A stretch of DNA of 64,000 bases, taken from contig KV918787.1 of assembly GCA_002049455.2 (NCBI GenBank), positions 310,001 to 374,000 on the forward strand. The letters are read 5' to 3'. How positions within the stretch are numbered: the stretch's first letter is position 1; every line of letters begins with the position of its first letter. Source of the DNA: Porphyra umbilicalis (lineage: Eukaryota > Rhodophyta > Bangiophyceae > Bangiales > Bangiaceae). The notes under the pieces are model-generated. The model made no database searches. It had not been told where the DNA came from and was given only the letters and a program-made list of their open reading frames with translations. Below are positions 41,636-51,131 of this stretch, piece after piece. A program made the position numbers and the translations under genes.

Positions 41636-42852
41636 ATGGCCACCGCCGCCGCCACCTGTGCGACCCCCCCCCCCCCCCCCCCCCAGGGGCCCCCCACGTC
41701 GTCGTCGTCGGCGCCGGTGTCATTGGCCTGACGACCGCCCTCGCGCTGGCGGCGACCGGCCGCCTCGCCGTCACGGTCGTCACGCGGGATACGGACGCGA
41801 CCGCCGCCGACGGGGAGCGGGTCTTCACGTCGGGCGGCTCTGGGGGCTTTTGGATGCCCTTCCACTGCGAGCCCGAGCACCTCGTCCGCGGGTGGGCGGC
41901 GGCGACGCTCGACGTCCTCGTCGCCGAGGCGCGGGCGCCAGACACGGGCGTCGGCGTGTACCCCGGGGTGCTCCTCCACCCGCCGCCGCCCGAAGCGGTG
42001 CCCCCACGCCCGTGGTGGGCGGCGCTCCCGGACTTGCACTTTGCGACGGTCGGGGCGGGGCACCCGCGGGTGCCGCGGCGCTACCCGGGCGGCTACTACT
42101 TTGAGTCGGCCATTGCCGACATGGACGTGTACTTGCCCGTGTTGCGTGGCCGCCTCGCCGCCGCGGGCGTGCGGGTGGTGGTGGTGGGGGCGGACCTGCG
42201 TGCAGGCGACGCGGCGTCGCTGCTGGCCGCCGCTCGGGCGGCGGTGGCTGCCGCGCCGGCGGGTAACGACGGCGGCAACGGCGACGGCGGCGGCGGCGGC
42301 GGCGACCCGCCGCCGCCGCCCCCCCCACCGCCCGCCATTGTCGTCAACTGCAGCGGCCTCGGGGCCGTCGCCCTCGTCGGCGACGACACGCTCATCCCCG
42401 CTCGGGGCGTCACGGTCGTCGTCGAGCCGACCACCCCCGTCGACGGCTTTGTGTCGGAATCCCCCACCGGCGACGGCCGCGAGTTGGCCTACATCCTCAA
42501 CCGCGGGCGGCACCGCCTCACCGTCGGCGGCACCTACCACGAGGGCGACTGGTCGCGGTCCGCGCCCGAGGAGGAGGTGGCGGCGCTGCTCGACCGCGCG
42601 GCGGCGGTCGTGCCGGCGGTGGCGGGCGCCAAGCGGCTCCGCCAGTGGGTCGGCCTCCGGCCGGTGCGCGCGGCGGGCATCCGCTTGGAAGCCGAGGCCG
42701 TGCCGCCGTCGGGCAGTCCCGGGGGGGCGCCGGCTGGGACGGTCGTGCACAACTACGGGCACGGGGGGGGGGGGGTGACGGTCTGCTGGGGGTGCGCCGC
42801 CGACGCGGTGCGGCTGGTGGAGGCGGCGGTGGCCGCGGGGAAGGCGGGGTGA
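41636..42852 (+). CDS. DAO: D-amino-acid oxidase
   Basis: The ATG at 41636 lies in an ideal context (CCAGCCATGG). A run of about 18 C at 41666-41684 sits between it and the conserved frame and must differ in length by one or two bases for the two to join. The body begins APHVVVVGAGVIGLTTALAL, the FAD-binding Rossmann motif. The active-site region includes PRRYPGGYYFESAIADMD, VNCSGLGAVALVGD and VGLRPVRAAGIRLEAE, where the second Arg binds the substrate carboxylate. The final HNYGHGGGGVTVCWGCA closes the flavin site and is diagnostic for DAAO. The enzyme oxidises D-amino acids to keto acids, ammonia and H2O2. The C-terminus is AAGKAG, without a peroxisomal SKL signal, so location is uncertain. 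Confidence 0.85.
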
Positions 42853-43096
42853 GGGCGCGGCGGCGGGGGCTTGCCAGCCGGTAGTAACTCAGATATGTGT
42901 ACACATTTACGTTTCATGCACGAAATCCTTGGGAGTCGTCCGATGCCATGGGCGTTTGGCGCGACCTCACCGCCAAGCAACACGCACACACAATGGCCGA
43001 TACGCAGGTAGAGGGAAGGGGCGTGACAGCGGCTTGGTTCAGCCGCTCGCAGCAATCACCAATCAACAAAAAGTTCAACACGACTTGCTCCGTGCC

Positions 43097-43951
43097 TCAT
43101 GCCATGGCCACTACTGGCGCCGCCGCCGGCACGGCCGCAACCGCCGCCGAAAAGACGCCGAGCTCCTGCAATATCGCCTGAACGAGTGACTCGACGACCG
43201 TCTTGTTCCGCTCGACGCTCGCGTGGAAGGCCTCCTCCGTCAGCTTGTCCCCGCCAACCCCATTCGCATAGTTATCCACCATGCACACGGCCGCGTACGG
43301 CAGAGCGGCCTCCTTACAGATCGTCGCCTCGTTGGCAGCGGTCATGCCGACAATGCCGACAATGCCCTCTGCGGCGCCAACGTTCTTTGCGAGCACCCGC
43401 ACCTCGGCGGGCGTCTCAAAGCGCGGGCCGGGCGTCTGCACGTAGACGCCCGTGTCCACCACCCGCACGGCGGCGTCGCGTCGCCTCGCCTCGTCTGCCC
43501 AGCCGCGCACGGCGTTGAGGATGCGATCCCGCAGGGGCACGTCCAGCCCCGGCACGATGTGCGCGCGCGCGTCGTCATGCAAGTACATGGGCGGACAGTA
43601 GAGCGCCGAATAGTCGTCGGGGATGACGAGCGTGCCTGGCGGGACCTCTTCGTTGAGGGAGCCAACGCAGCAGACGCCGAGGACGTGCGTGACGCCCAGT
43701 TGCAGCAGCGCCGCCACGTGCGCCCGGTGGTTGATGTCGTGCGGGGGGGTGTAGGCGCCGTTTGGTGTGGAGACGTGGCGCTGGAGGAACACCAGGGGGG
43801 ACGTTGTGGAAGTGAGCAGTGTCACCGTGCCGTAGGGGGTTGACGTCGGTTGGGGCGTTAGGCCACTAAAGAAGGTCGACTTCAGGAGCGATGTGCCGCC
43901 CATGACGGCGACCTTGAGCGGGCGCCCATCGGCGACGGTCGTCGTCGCCAT
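43097..43951 (-). CDS. purine nucleoside / methylthioadenosine phosphorylase family enzyme
   Basis: An intact 284-aa single-exon gene. The first ATG (43951) gives MATTTVADGRPLKVAVMGGT, ending in the phosphate-binding GGTSLLKS loop. FLQRHVSTPNGAYTPPHDIN, GVTHVLGVCCVGSLNEEVPP and VYVQTPGPRFETPAEVRVLA are standard trimeric PNP/MTAP motifs. The base-binding segment reads AAVCMVDNYANG, where MTAP normally has a TDYD-like pair, so the base preference (adenine versus hypoxanthine) is open. Such enzymes cleave methylthioadenosine, methylthioinosine or purine nucleosides with phosphate, feeding methionine or purine salvage. It is cytosolic by appearance. The 244-bp gap to the convergent DAO gene shows nothing. 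Confidence 0.85.
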   Translation of the reverse strand: MATTTVADGRPLKVAVMGGTSLLKSTFFSGLTPQPTSTPYGTVTLLTSTTSPLVFLQRHVSTPNGAYTPPHDINHRAHVAALLQLGVTHVLGVCCVGSLNEEVPPGTLVIPDDYSALYCPPMYLHDDARAHIVPGLDVPLRDRILNAVRGWADEARRRDAAVRVVDTGVYVQTPGPRFETPAEVRVLAKNVGAAEGIVGIVGMTAANEATICKEAALPYAAVCMVDNYANGVGGDKLTEEAFHASVERNKTVVESLVQAILQELGVFSAAVAAVPAAAPVVAMA

Positions 43952-44447
43952 GACGCAGGGGGGGACCGAAAGCGGTATCTCGGATCGCCACACGACCCAG
44001 GTCGAAAGAGAACAAGAAGAGGCATCAAAAGGGGGGTCTCTGCACTGCGCGGGAACAGCGCGAGCGCGGCCGTTGAGCAGGCGCGTTGCAGCGCATGCGT
44101 CAAGCCAGTGTCGTGCAACGATGCGCACTCCCAAGCGCAGTACTGTACTGTACTCTGCGTTGCCGCGACGATGCAAGTAGCTGTATCGTTGCGACTCATA
44201 ACGTGACCAATGTCCGTATTTCTTCTGTTGAATCACTGTCGCAAAACAGTCCACGTGGCGACGTGTGCCAATTCTGAGACCGCCAGGAGTCGTGGCATAG
44301 CACACTGCAGGAGAGCAAAGGACAAGAACCGGGCGTCGCACACATTGAAACCTGCTCCCGATCCAACCTGGGACGCTGAGTGGAGTGGACGAAAGAGACA
44401 AAAAAAAAAAAAAAATGGGGAAAAAACGGCGAGATGCACTTGTTGGC
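43952..44447. other. intergenic, upstream of phosphorylase gene
   Basis: Roughly 500 bp with AT-richer patches, a short AGTACTGTACTGTACT repeat near 44139-44154, and an A run at 44400-44415 just past the TRAPPC5 stop. No gene seen. Confidence 0.4.
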
Positions 44448-46087
44448 TCAACCCAAACGTCCCAACCGTCGCTCTCGAGCCATGACCTCTGGGTGGAACT
44501 TGATGAAGTAGATGGTGAGTGGGGGCGCACCCCCACTGCCGCCACCCGCACCGGAGGCTCCCGCGCCATTGGTGCTGGCCGTTGATGGTGCTGGCGGAGC
44601 GCTACTGTCCACATCACCTTTGGAGAAGGTGTTGACGTCCGCAGGCTGCGAGCAACCACGAGAGGGTAGGGGTAAGCCCAGGCAACAATACAATGAGGCA
44701 GGCCAATCAGCGCGGCCAAGAGCAAGGGAAGAAGGGAGACCATCGGAGCTCGAGGGTCAGAAACGGGAATGCAGCCGACTCAGGTCCAAGCCTGCAACAT
44801 AACCAGAAGCGATGCAAAAGGCAGGGCCACAAGAAACGAGCCAGGCCGCGGTCGCAGGCACGTACGAATCCGGATGCGAGTAAAACGCCGTGAATGACTC
44901 CTGCGATGAAGGCCGCACAGTTGAGGGAGCCGTAGTCTCTTGGCACCGACACATACTTGTTGACCAGCGGCTCCACGTCTTCAATGTAGTCTGCGGCATG
45001 GTCACCACCACATTCAGCGACATTGAGTCCATCCAGTGAAAGGAGCTTGACGGCAAGCAGCAAGAAACGTCAACGCAATGGAAATGAGCAGCGATCATGG
45101 AGCAGCGTAGAGCCAGTCCCGCAAGGGCACAACATACAAAATGTGACATAAACGGAGCAAACACTCGAGAACAGATGAGCGGCGTTAGAGAAAGAAAAAA
45201 GCGAGGCCCCACAATACATACACACAACCCACACAACTCAACGCACGCTGCGGTTACGAGCACAAAGCCCCCACCCCCCTCCGTACCCCCCCTGACCAAA
45301 GCAAACCATTGCCCAAGAAACGTACATTCATCCTCTGAGTCATTGACCTTCTTAAGCCCATCCGCTTGCTTGCCAAACAGGAACTTCCACACGCCCGACA
45401 CGACCAAATTCAAGACGCCCAGCACGCGCACCTCGCGCTTGCCAGCCCCGGCGGCGGCCTTGCCGCCGAGGACCCCCCCACTGCCGCCGAGCCCACCACT
45501 CCCCCCACCCCCCCACCCCCCGCGGGCCCACCCGCGTCTCGTACGGCCAGTAGCGTCAACGCGCGTTGCCCGACGCGCCCACCCACCACCGCTAGCCGCG
45601 CTTCCAACTCGGTCACGGATGTGACTCGGTTGCGGCTGTACTGCACGAGCTCTGAGAACAGTAGCGCGTACACGTCGCCGCTGGCGGTGATGCCCAGCGG
45701 CGCCAGCGACCGATCAACGATATTCACCCGCGTCGACGCTTTGGCCTTGACCTTACCGCCAATGACGCCGACGCCGCCGACGCCGCCAGCGCCTGCTCCC
45801 GACGGCGCGGGCGGCGGCGGCAGCGCCGACCGCAGCGCATCGAGAGAAGGCGACGCGTGGTGTTGGTGGCGGCTAGAGGTGGACGGGCCGCCCATCACAG
45901 ATGCGGAGGATGGGCCATCAGGATGGCCCGTCGACGACCGGGAACCGTGGCCGTGGTCCCCCCGGTGGTGTGCCAAGTGTGGATGGGGGGCCGGTGGGAG
46001 GGAGGGGAGGGAGTTGGGTGGCTGCGAGTTGCGTGATGGCATATCGCCGTCGACTCCAAGCCTCCGAGGGCGAAACTTATCTTGCAT
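44448..46087 (-). CDS. TRAPPC5: TRAPP complex subunit 5 (Bet3 family, Trs31)
   Basis: There are three exons: 46087-45326, 44990-44866 and 44645-44448. Both introns begin GTACGT (44991-45325 and 44646-44865) and end GCCGCAG and GCTCGCAG. Splicing yields EYYIEDVEPLVNKYVSV, then RDYGSLNCAAFIAGVIHGVL, and SGF-PADVNTF. Exon 1 carries the family start VNIVDRSLAPLG, FSELVQYSRNRVTSVTELEA, and VWKFLFGKQADGLKKVND. The last exon ends LTIYFIKFHPEVMARERRLG. TRAPPC5 is a core subunit of the Ypt1/Rab1 GEF that tethers ER-to-Golgi vesicles. Within exon 1 the frame shifts at C runs around 45474-45515. The N-terminus is about 100 residues longer than usual and Ser/Pro/His-rich; the ATGs at 46087 and 46042 are both possible. 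Confidence 0.85.
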
Positions 46088-47248
46088 TACAGGCCGAACA
46101 GGGGTGAGGCCAGCGCAAGCAGGTGCTGGCGACGCCCCGAGAGGCTGGCGTCGGCACAAGCAGGGACAGAGTGGCGATGGGTGCGGAGATCCCAACTCAA
46201 AGATGAAGACACGAACAATGGTAGGAAAGCAGGAAAGAAGAGCGGCGACGCAAGGTGGGACGGTCGACGTACGGAGTGACGCGATGGGGCGAGAAAAACG
46301 GTAACAAGCAGCCGAGCGACGGGGTAGTCGTCGCAACTGTCGGTCGAGTGGGTCCACGATGGTCTCTCTCGGGAACAAGGCAGCGTCGCCAGCGATTGTC
46401 CTTCGTACTTAAAGCATTATATACCACAAATCAAGATTTATCAAAAGTGAAACTTGCCTTTGTCGAAACTATCAGACTTAAGGCGGCGAATGGAGTAAAT
46501 GTAGATGACGCGCGGATAACTACGGAGCCACCCCTGACGTAAACTGGTATGATTGGCCTCTCCGACGAAGTCATGCTCTCCCCCCCCCGACCGTGCTCTG
46601 CAGCAACGTTGCTAGAGTGCGATCAGAGGCCAGTCCCACCCGCTACACCCGCTCTGGCCAGCCGCCCCCGCCGCCACGTCGTCACTCTGACCCGGTTCGC
46701 CAGTGCGCCTGACGGCGCCTGCCACCCACCTGGCCAGGTGCCGAAGCTCACCAGATCCCAGGCGAGGCTGACTCGAGACTCTCCACTCGCATCCAATGAC
46801 ACCACACCGTCGTCGTCAGCCCCCTTCCGACCGCTTCATAAGCAACCCATCCAAGTTCTCGCGAGGGGAACCGCCACGACGCAGCGGGGGCGTGGAAGAG
46901 GCCGCCTGCAGCTGACTCCAGGCGCGACGATCTGACAGGAAACCCGAGGTGGTGAAGTGGATCTGGCTGGGTCCTCGCTCAACCTGGTGTCATTCCCCAC
47001 CCGTTTCACAGCTCGGGCAGGTGACCCCGCCACCCATGATGATTGAGTCGGCGACATCCTTCAGTCAGAGCAGATCGCCCCGCGCTGCAAAACACAAGCC
47101 ACCTCCATGGTTGCTGAGAGGTTGCGCTGCAAGATTCTGAGAGGCTGGTGGGTCGGCGGTGAGGGGCGGAGGCGCTCGAAGCTCGAGCACAACTCCCGGG
47201 TGGGAGGATGGGTGGGGCATCGTGCCACCGCGGGGCGCAACCCGAGGC

Positions 47249-47312
47249 AACATGCGGTTTGGAGGCGCCACTTCTTGTGAAACATGCGGTTTGGAGGCGC
47301 CACTTCTTGTGA
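47249..47312. repeat. 32-bp tandem duplication
   Basis: AACATGCGGTTTGGAGGCGC plus CACTTCTTGTGA occurs twice, at 47249 and 47281. The shared sequence is essentially identical. Confidence 0.85.
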
Positions 47313-47998
47313 GTGGCACGTCACTCGCGAGGGGCGGCAACGGGGTGGTGTAACCGCTTGGCCTCGTGTCATTGGTGCGGTGTGCGGCGTGAAGGGCTTT
47401 GGCACCCACATTGGGCGAACAAGAGCACCACCTCTACAAGTGGCCATTGAATCCTCTGAAGTGCTTTCATAAGCAATGTATACCCACAAGTAAACAATTA
47501 CATTTTCGTCTTATCGCTCACGCCAACGAAAAGAAGGCAGTTGGCGGCAGCGACATCTCTCGCGGCACGCTGTGGGCCAATCAGATGAGCTCAGTCAGTG
47601 CGATGTCAACGCTTGAGCACTCATCGTCAACGCACATGCACGGATCACGAGATTCAACTGTTTCTTCATTAAACACTCGACGGCATTGGCACATCAACAT
47701 TTGATATTCTATCGATACTCTCCAATTGCGGTCTGCCAAACCATACTTTTTGGTATGGAGAGAACGATACGATGTCCGAGGTGCTTCAATCTGCACCAGC
47801 GACACTGGCCACCGGCCAGGCAAGCGGGGGGCACCGAGCAGCCAACGCACGCCGTAGCCTCCCTCCGAGCCCTTGCTCTCGACGGTCAGCCGCCCCACGC
47901 GGTGGCGGAACGGACCGGCCGCGCGACCCACCCGCCTGCTCGTCCGCACGAGCGCGCTCACAGGTGCGGGCGCGCAGGCTCGCGCGTGCCGTCGCGCG

Positions 47999-48004
47999 TA
48001 TAAG
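47999..48004 (+). promoter_or_regulatory. TATA box of the Cys-rich secreted protein gene
   Basis: TATAAG in GC-rich DNA (GCGCGTATAAGGCC) lies about 165 bp upstream of the ATG at 48165. Confidence 0.45.
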
Positions 48005-48164
48005 GCCGTCACCCGGGGACCTCTCACGGGACAGGTTTTCCAGACCCAAACCAACCCACTTTGCCAGGCCGCCTTCCTCCCCCTCGCCTCGTCCCCCGCG
48101 CCGTCCGGTCGACGGCGGAGCTGCTCCCCCTCCCCCCCCACCCCCCCCCCCTCTGCCTCCAGCC

Positions 48165-49253
48165 ATGTTTCGCTTCCGCCGTGGGGCGGCCGCCGTTGTG
48201 GTCGCCGCCGCCGCTGCTGTCGCCGGTGCGGCCGCCGGCACGTCGGCCGACGCTGCCCCCGCGACGGGCACGACCGCCGGCACGACCTCGAGGACATTTG
48301 CGGTCGCCAAGGCGACGCCGACGCCGTGCGTCGTCAAGTTTGATTGCTCTTTCAAAAAGCTGGTCGAATCGCAGTGCGAGAGCAAGTCGACCAAGGAAGT
48401 GGCGTGTGGCGCGCATGCGACCGTCCTGCAGGTCGGCAACCGCTGCTTCCTCCAGACGACCGTGACCACTGCGTGCACGACCGAGGTCGTGGAGAAGCGC
48501 AAGTGCGCCAAGCCGTGCCCGACGCCGACGCCGTGCCTGATCAAGCAGGACTGTTCTTTCTTCCAGACGGAGGCGTTTGACTGCTCAACGGCCGCCCTCG
48601 TGACCGTCAACTGCCCGCTGACGTCTGAGTTTTTTGACGACGCCGGCAACGCGCTCAAGATTTGCAAGAAGAAAGTCGTCACCAAGAAGACGTGTAACCG
48701 TGAGGTGCTGGTCAACAAGACGTGCCTCGTCAAGTGCCCGTTGCCGACGGCGACGCCCAAGCACAAGAAGATCGTCCATGGCAAGCCAGTCTTTGTCGTC
48801 ACGCCGTTTGAGACGCCAAAGCCGGCGTACAACTGGAGGCCAAAGGTCGTCTTCAATCTCTTTGACGCCCTGACAAAGACGGGCGGAGGTACGACGACCG
48901 GTGGCGGCACGTACACGGGCGGCGGCACGACCACGGGTGGCGGCACGACCACGGGTGGCGGCACGACCACGGGTGGCGGCACGACGACTGGCGGCGGCAC
49001 GACAAGCGGCGTCGACATTAGCATCCTTGCGGGCAATGGCGGCGCGGGGGGCAACGCCGGCAATGGCAACAATGGTGGTCCAGGCGGGCGCGGCGGCGAA
49101 GGCGGGTCTGTAACGCTCAACAATGCGCCACCGTCCGTGATAGCCGGCGGCGTTGCGGGCGGCAATGGCGGCGCGGGCGGCAATGGCGGCGACGATGGCG
49201 GCGGCGCGGGCGGCGGCGGCGGTGACGGTGGCTCGGTGTTGTTTGGCGGCTAG
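48165..49253 (+). CDS. secreted Cys-rich protein with Thr-Gly repeats and Gly-rich tail
   Basis: An intact 362-aa protein. Residues 1-30 are a signal peptide (MFRFRRGAAAVVVAAAAAVA and Ala-rich). A Cys-rich module occurs twice: TPTPCVVKFDCSF, then CESKSTKEVACG; and TPTPCLIKQDCSF, then CSTAALVTVNC, followed by KKTCNREVLVNKTCLVKC. A Thr/Gly stretch of TGGGTT hexapeptides follows (18-bp repeat), then GVDISILAGNGGAGGNAGNG and a Gly/Asn tail ending GGSVLFGG. No glycosidase or lectin domain is recognised. The architecture suggests a cell-wall or extracellular-matrix protein with disulfide-linked heads and a flexible glycosylatable stalk. The first ATG in frame after a TATA box was chosen. The alternate reading of the same DNA is not supported. 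Confidence 0.75.
   Translation: MFRFRRGAAAVVVAAAAAVAGAAAGTSADAAPATGTTAGTTSRTFAVAKATPTPCVVKFDCSFKKLVESQCESKSTKEVACGAHATVLQVGNRCFLQTTVTTACTTEVVEKRKCAKPCPTPTPCLIKQDCSFFQTEAFDCSTAALVTVNCPLTSEFFDDAGNALKICKKKVVTKKTCNREVLVNKTCLVKCPLPTATPKHKKIVHGKPVFVVTPFETPKPAYNWRPKVVFNLFDALTKTGGGTTTGGGTYTGGGTTTGGGTTTGGGTTTGGGTTTGGGTTSGVDISILAGNGGAGGNAGNGNNGGPGGRGGEGGSVTLNNAPPSVIAGGVAGGNGGAGGNGGDDGGGAGGGGGDGGSVLFGG
48886..49008 (+). repeat. 18-bp coding repeat (TGGGTT)
   Basis: Units such as GGCGGCACGACCACGGGT repeat about six times in frame within the Cys-rich gene; one unit has TACACG in place of ACCACG. Confidence 0.85.
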
Positions 49254-49813
49254 GCGGTGGCGACCACGTCGCTGGCCGAGGTCGCTCCGCCACGCGGGCG
49301 CAGGGTGGCGCTGACGGGGCTGACACCGTGTCGCCGGCCGCCGGGTTCCTGTTTTGGAAGGGGTGGCCGGGGGGGGAGGATGATTGTCAATGGGGTGTGC
49401 GCTGACGGCACACGTGTGGCTAACTCAAACGCCGCGAGCCCTGCTGTAGTATGTTAACTATACATATAGGGTTTAACTTGCATCTTCTTTTTTCGCTTCT
49501 ATATACGCTCGTCGCCACTGCACCGTCGTCCGACCGTCCGAGACGTTCGAGGCGCCCCCTTCACCGCCAGTTCTTCTGAAAGTGATTGTGGCCCCCATGC
49601 GGGCGACTCGTTGCAGATCTGTTCTGCAGGGCTTACATGTGCTTTTTCCAAGTGACAAGGTCGCGTGTCGCGCACACATCCGTCTCTCTCGCCCCTACTC
49701 CGCCGCCTTTGGTCGCCAGCCTCGCTCTGTGGTGCGCTATTCCGTTGAGGGCTAGTCTCTCGCGGTGCCCTCACGGCGCATTTGGTTCTGTGCTGATACT
49801 TGACGGCCACAAG
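49254..49813. other. intergenic, upstream of NAA20
   Basis: AT-rich around 49450-49505 with a CTATATACG element near 49498-49506, about 310 bp before the NAA20 ATG, a possible core promoter. No ORF of note. Confidence 0.35.
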
Positions 49814-50785
49814 ATGGCGACAACACGGCGCTTCCAGCCCAATGACCTTCTCCGCTTCAATGCCGTCAACGTGGACAATCTCACCGAGACCGTACGTTTC
49901 CCGACTTGGCTCTTCTTGGGTGTCCTTCTCTGTACGGGTGCATTCTAGTGATTGCTCTGCAGAGACCACATTGGGTTTTTACGTTTTGTGGGTGCGCAGC
50001 CTTTTTAACCACTCGATTCCCTCTTGCTCCTTCCTTGAGCCCATTCCTTCCGTCTCCTGCTGTCTTCATGCATGCCACGTCCCGTGCACTCTTCTGTTCC
50101 TGCACGAATAGTACAATCTGGGCTTCTATTACACCTACCTGGCCCAGCATCCAGACATCCAGGTCGTTGTGACATCCCCAGCTGACCAGGTTGTCGCGTA
50201 CAGTATGTTGTCGCCAGCACCGCACCATGGGTGACTCTTTCACTCGTAGCTGCTGCTCCTCGAGCATCTTTGTCTCGCTCATCCTGCTCAACAACTGACC
50301 ATCTAGTCGTACATACAAGCCTATCTCTTGTTGTTGATCGCCTGGTCGCATTCTTCCCTTTTGCTGTCACCCCAATGTGCTTCATCCCCAACCTACCTTC
50401 CTCGCCGTCTCGACCGGCAGTGTTGGCCAAAGTGGAAGGCCCCGTCCCCAACCACCATGGCCACCTGTCGGTGGTGACGGTTGCCCCCCCCCACCGGCGT
50501 CTCGGCTTGGCCGCCCGCCTCCTCGCGTCCCTCGAGTCGACGTGCGAGTCCCCCGCCGTCAAAGCCACCTTTGTCGACCTGTTTGTGCGCTCGGGTAACA
50601 CCGTTGCTATTGACATGTACCGCCGCTTTGGCTACAAGGTGTACCGCAAAATCCGCGGCTACTACACGGGGGGGGACGGCGGCGGCGACGCCTTTGACAT
50701 GCGCAAGGGGCTCTCGTGGGGGAAGCCGGTCGTCGAGATGGAGGGGGGGGACGTCCACGCCCGTGAAGTGTACCTATCGTTATGA
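49814..50785 (+). CDS. NAA20: NatB catalytic subunit NAA20 (N-alpha-acetyltransferase)
   Basis: There are three exons: 49814-49891, 50112-50202 and 50421-50785. The introns begin GTACGT and GTATGT and end AATAG and GGCAG. The product is 177 aa, the usual length. It starts MATTRRFQPNDLLRFNAVNV DNLTET, continues YNLGFYYTYLAQHP, VVAYMLAKVEG and GHLSVVTVAPPHRRLGLAAR. The RRLGLA element is the acetyl-CoA-binding R-x-x-G-x-A motif of GNAT enzymes. FVDLFVRSGNTVAIDMYRRF and AFDMRKGLS match NAA20 rather than NAA10. NatB acetylates nascent proteins beginning Met-Asp, Met-Glu, Met-Asn or Met-Gln at the ribosome together with NAA25. The reading frame is clean throughout. Confidence 0.92.
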
Positions 50786-51131
50786 CGAGGGCGCTGGGGG
50801 GGTGGTGGGGTGGCGCTCCTGTCAATGGTACGGGACACCGCCGCGCTCCCAGCGGCTTGTAAACGGGAGGAGGTTGGGTGCACCAGCAGAGTCCATTTGC
50901 AAAGCGGGACCTCGAACCGTGGCAGGCCCCGATCGACTACTGCATTGGGCCGGACCACCCGCAGCAGGTCTATTGATACAGGGTGGGTTACGCTCAACCA
51001 AGCGCATGAGGGCCGTCCCGTCAACCGTGTCCCCGCCCAGATGCCACAGCCACCCAGCAAACGCAACCGCCCTTCCGTACAAAAGGCACGGCAACGCGCG
51101 CACACGCCGCGCCGCGCGGCGTCACCCCGCT
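50786..51131. other. convergent intergenic region
   Basis: Lies between the NAA20 stop and the SLX4-like stop. No conserved ORF, repeat or RNA gene seen. Confidence 0.4.

Larger units (their letters stand above)
46088..48164. other. intergenic, 2 kb
   Basis: A TATATAAT-like element lies near 46415-46423, oriented suitably for TRAPPC5 but about 330 bp from its ATG. A 32-bp tandem duplication is at 47249-47312, and a CCAAT box near 47579. No conserved ORF. Confidence 0.35.
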
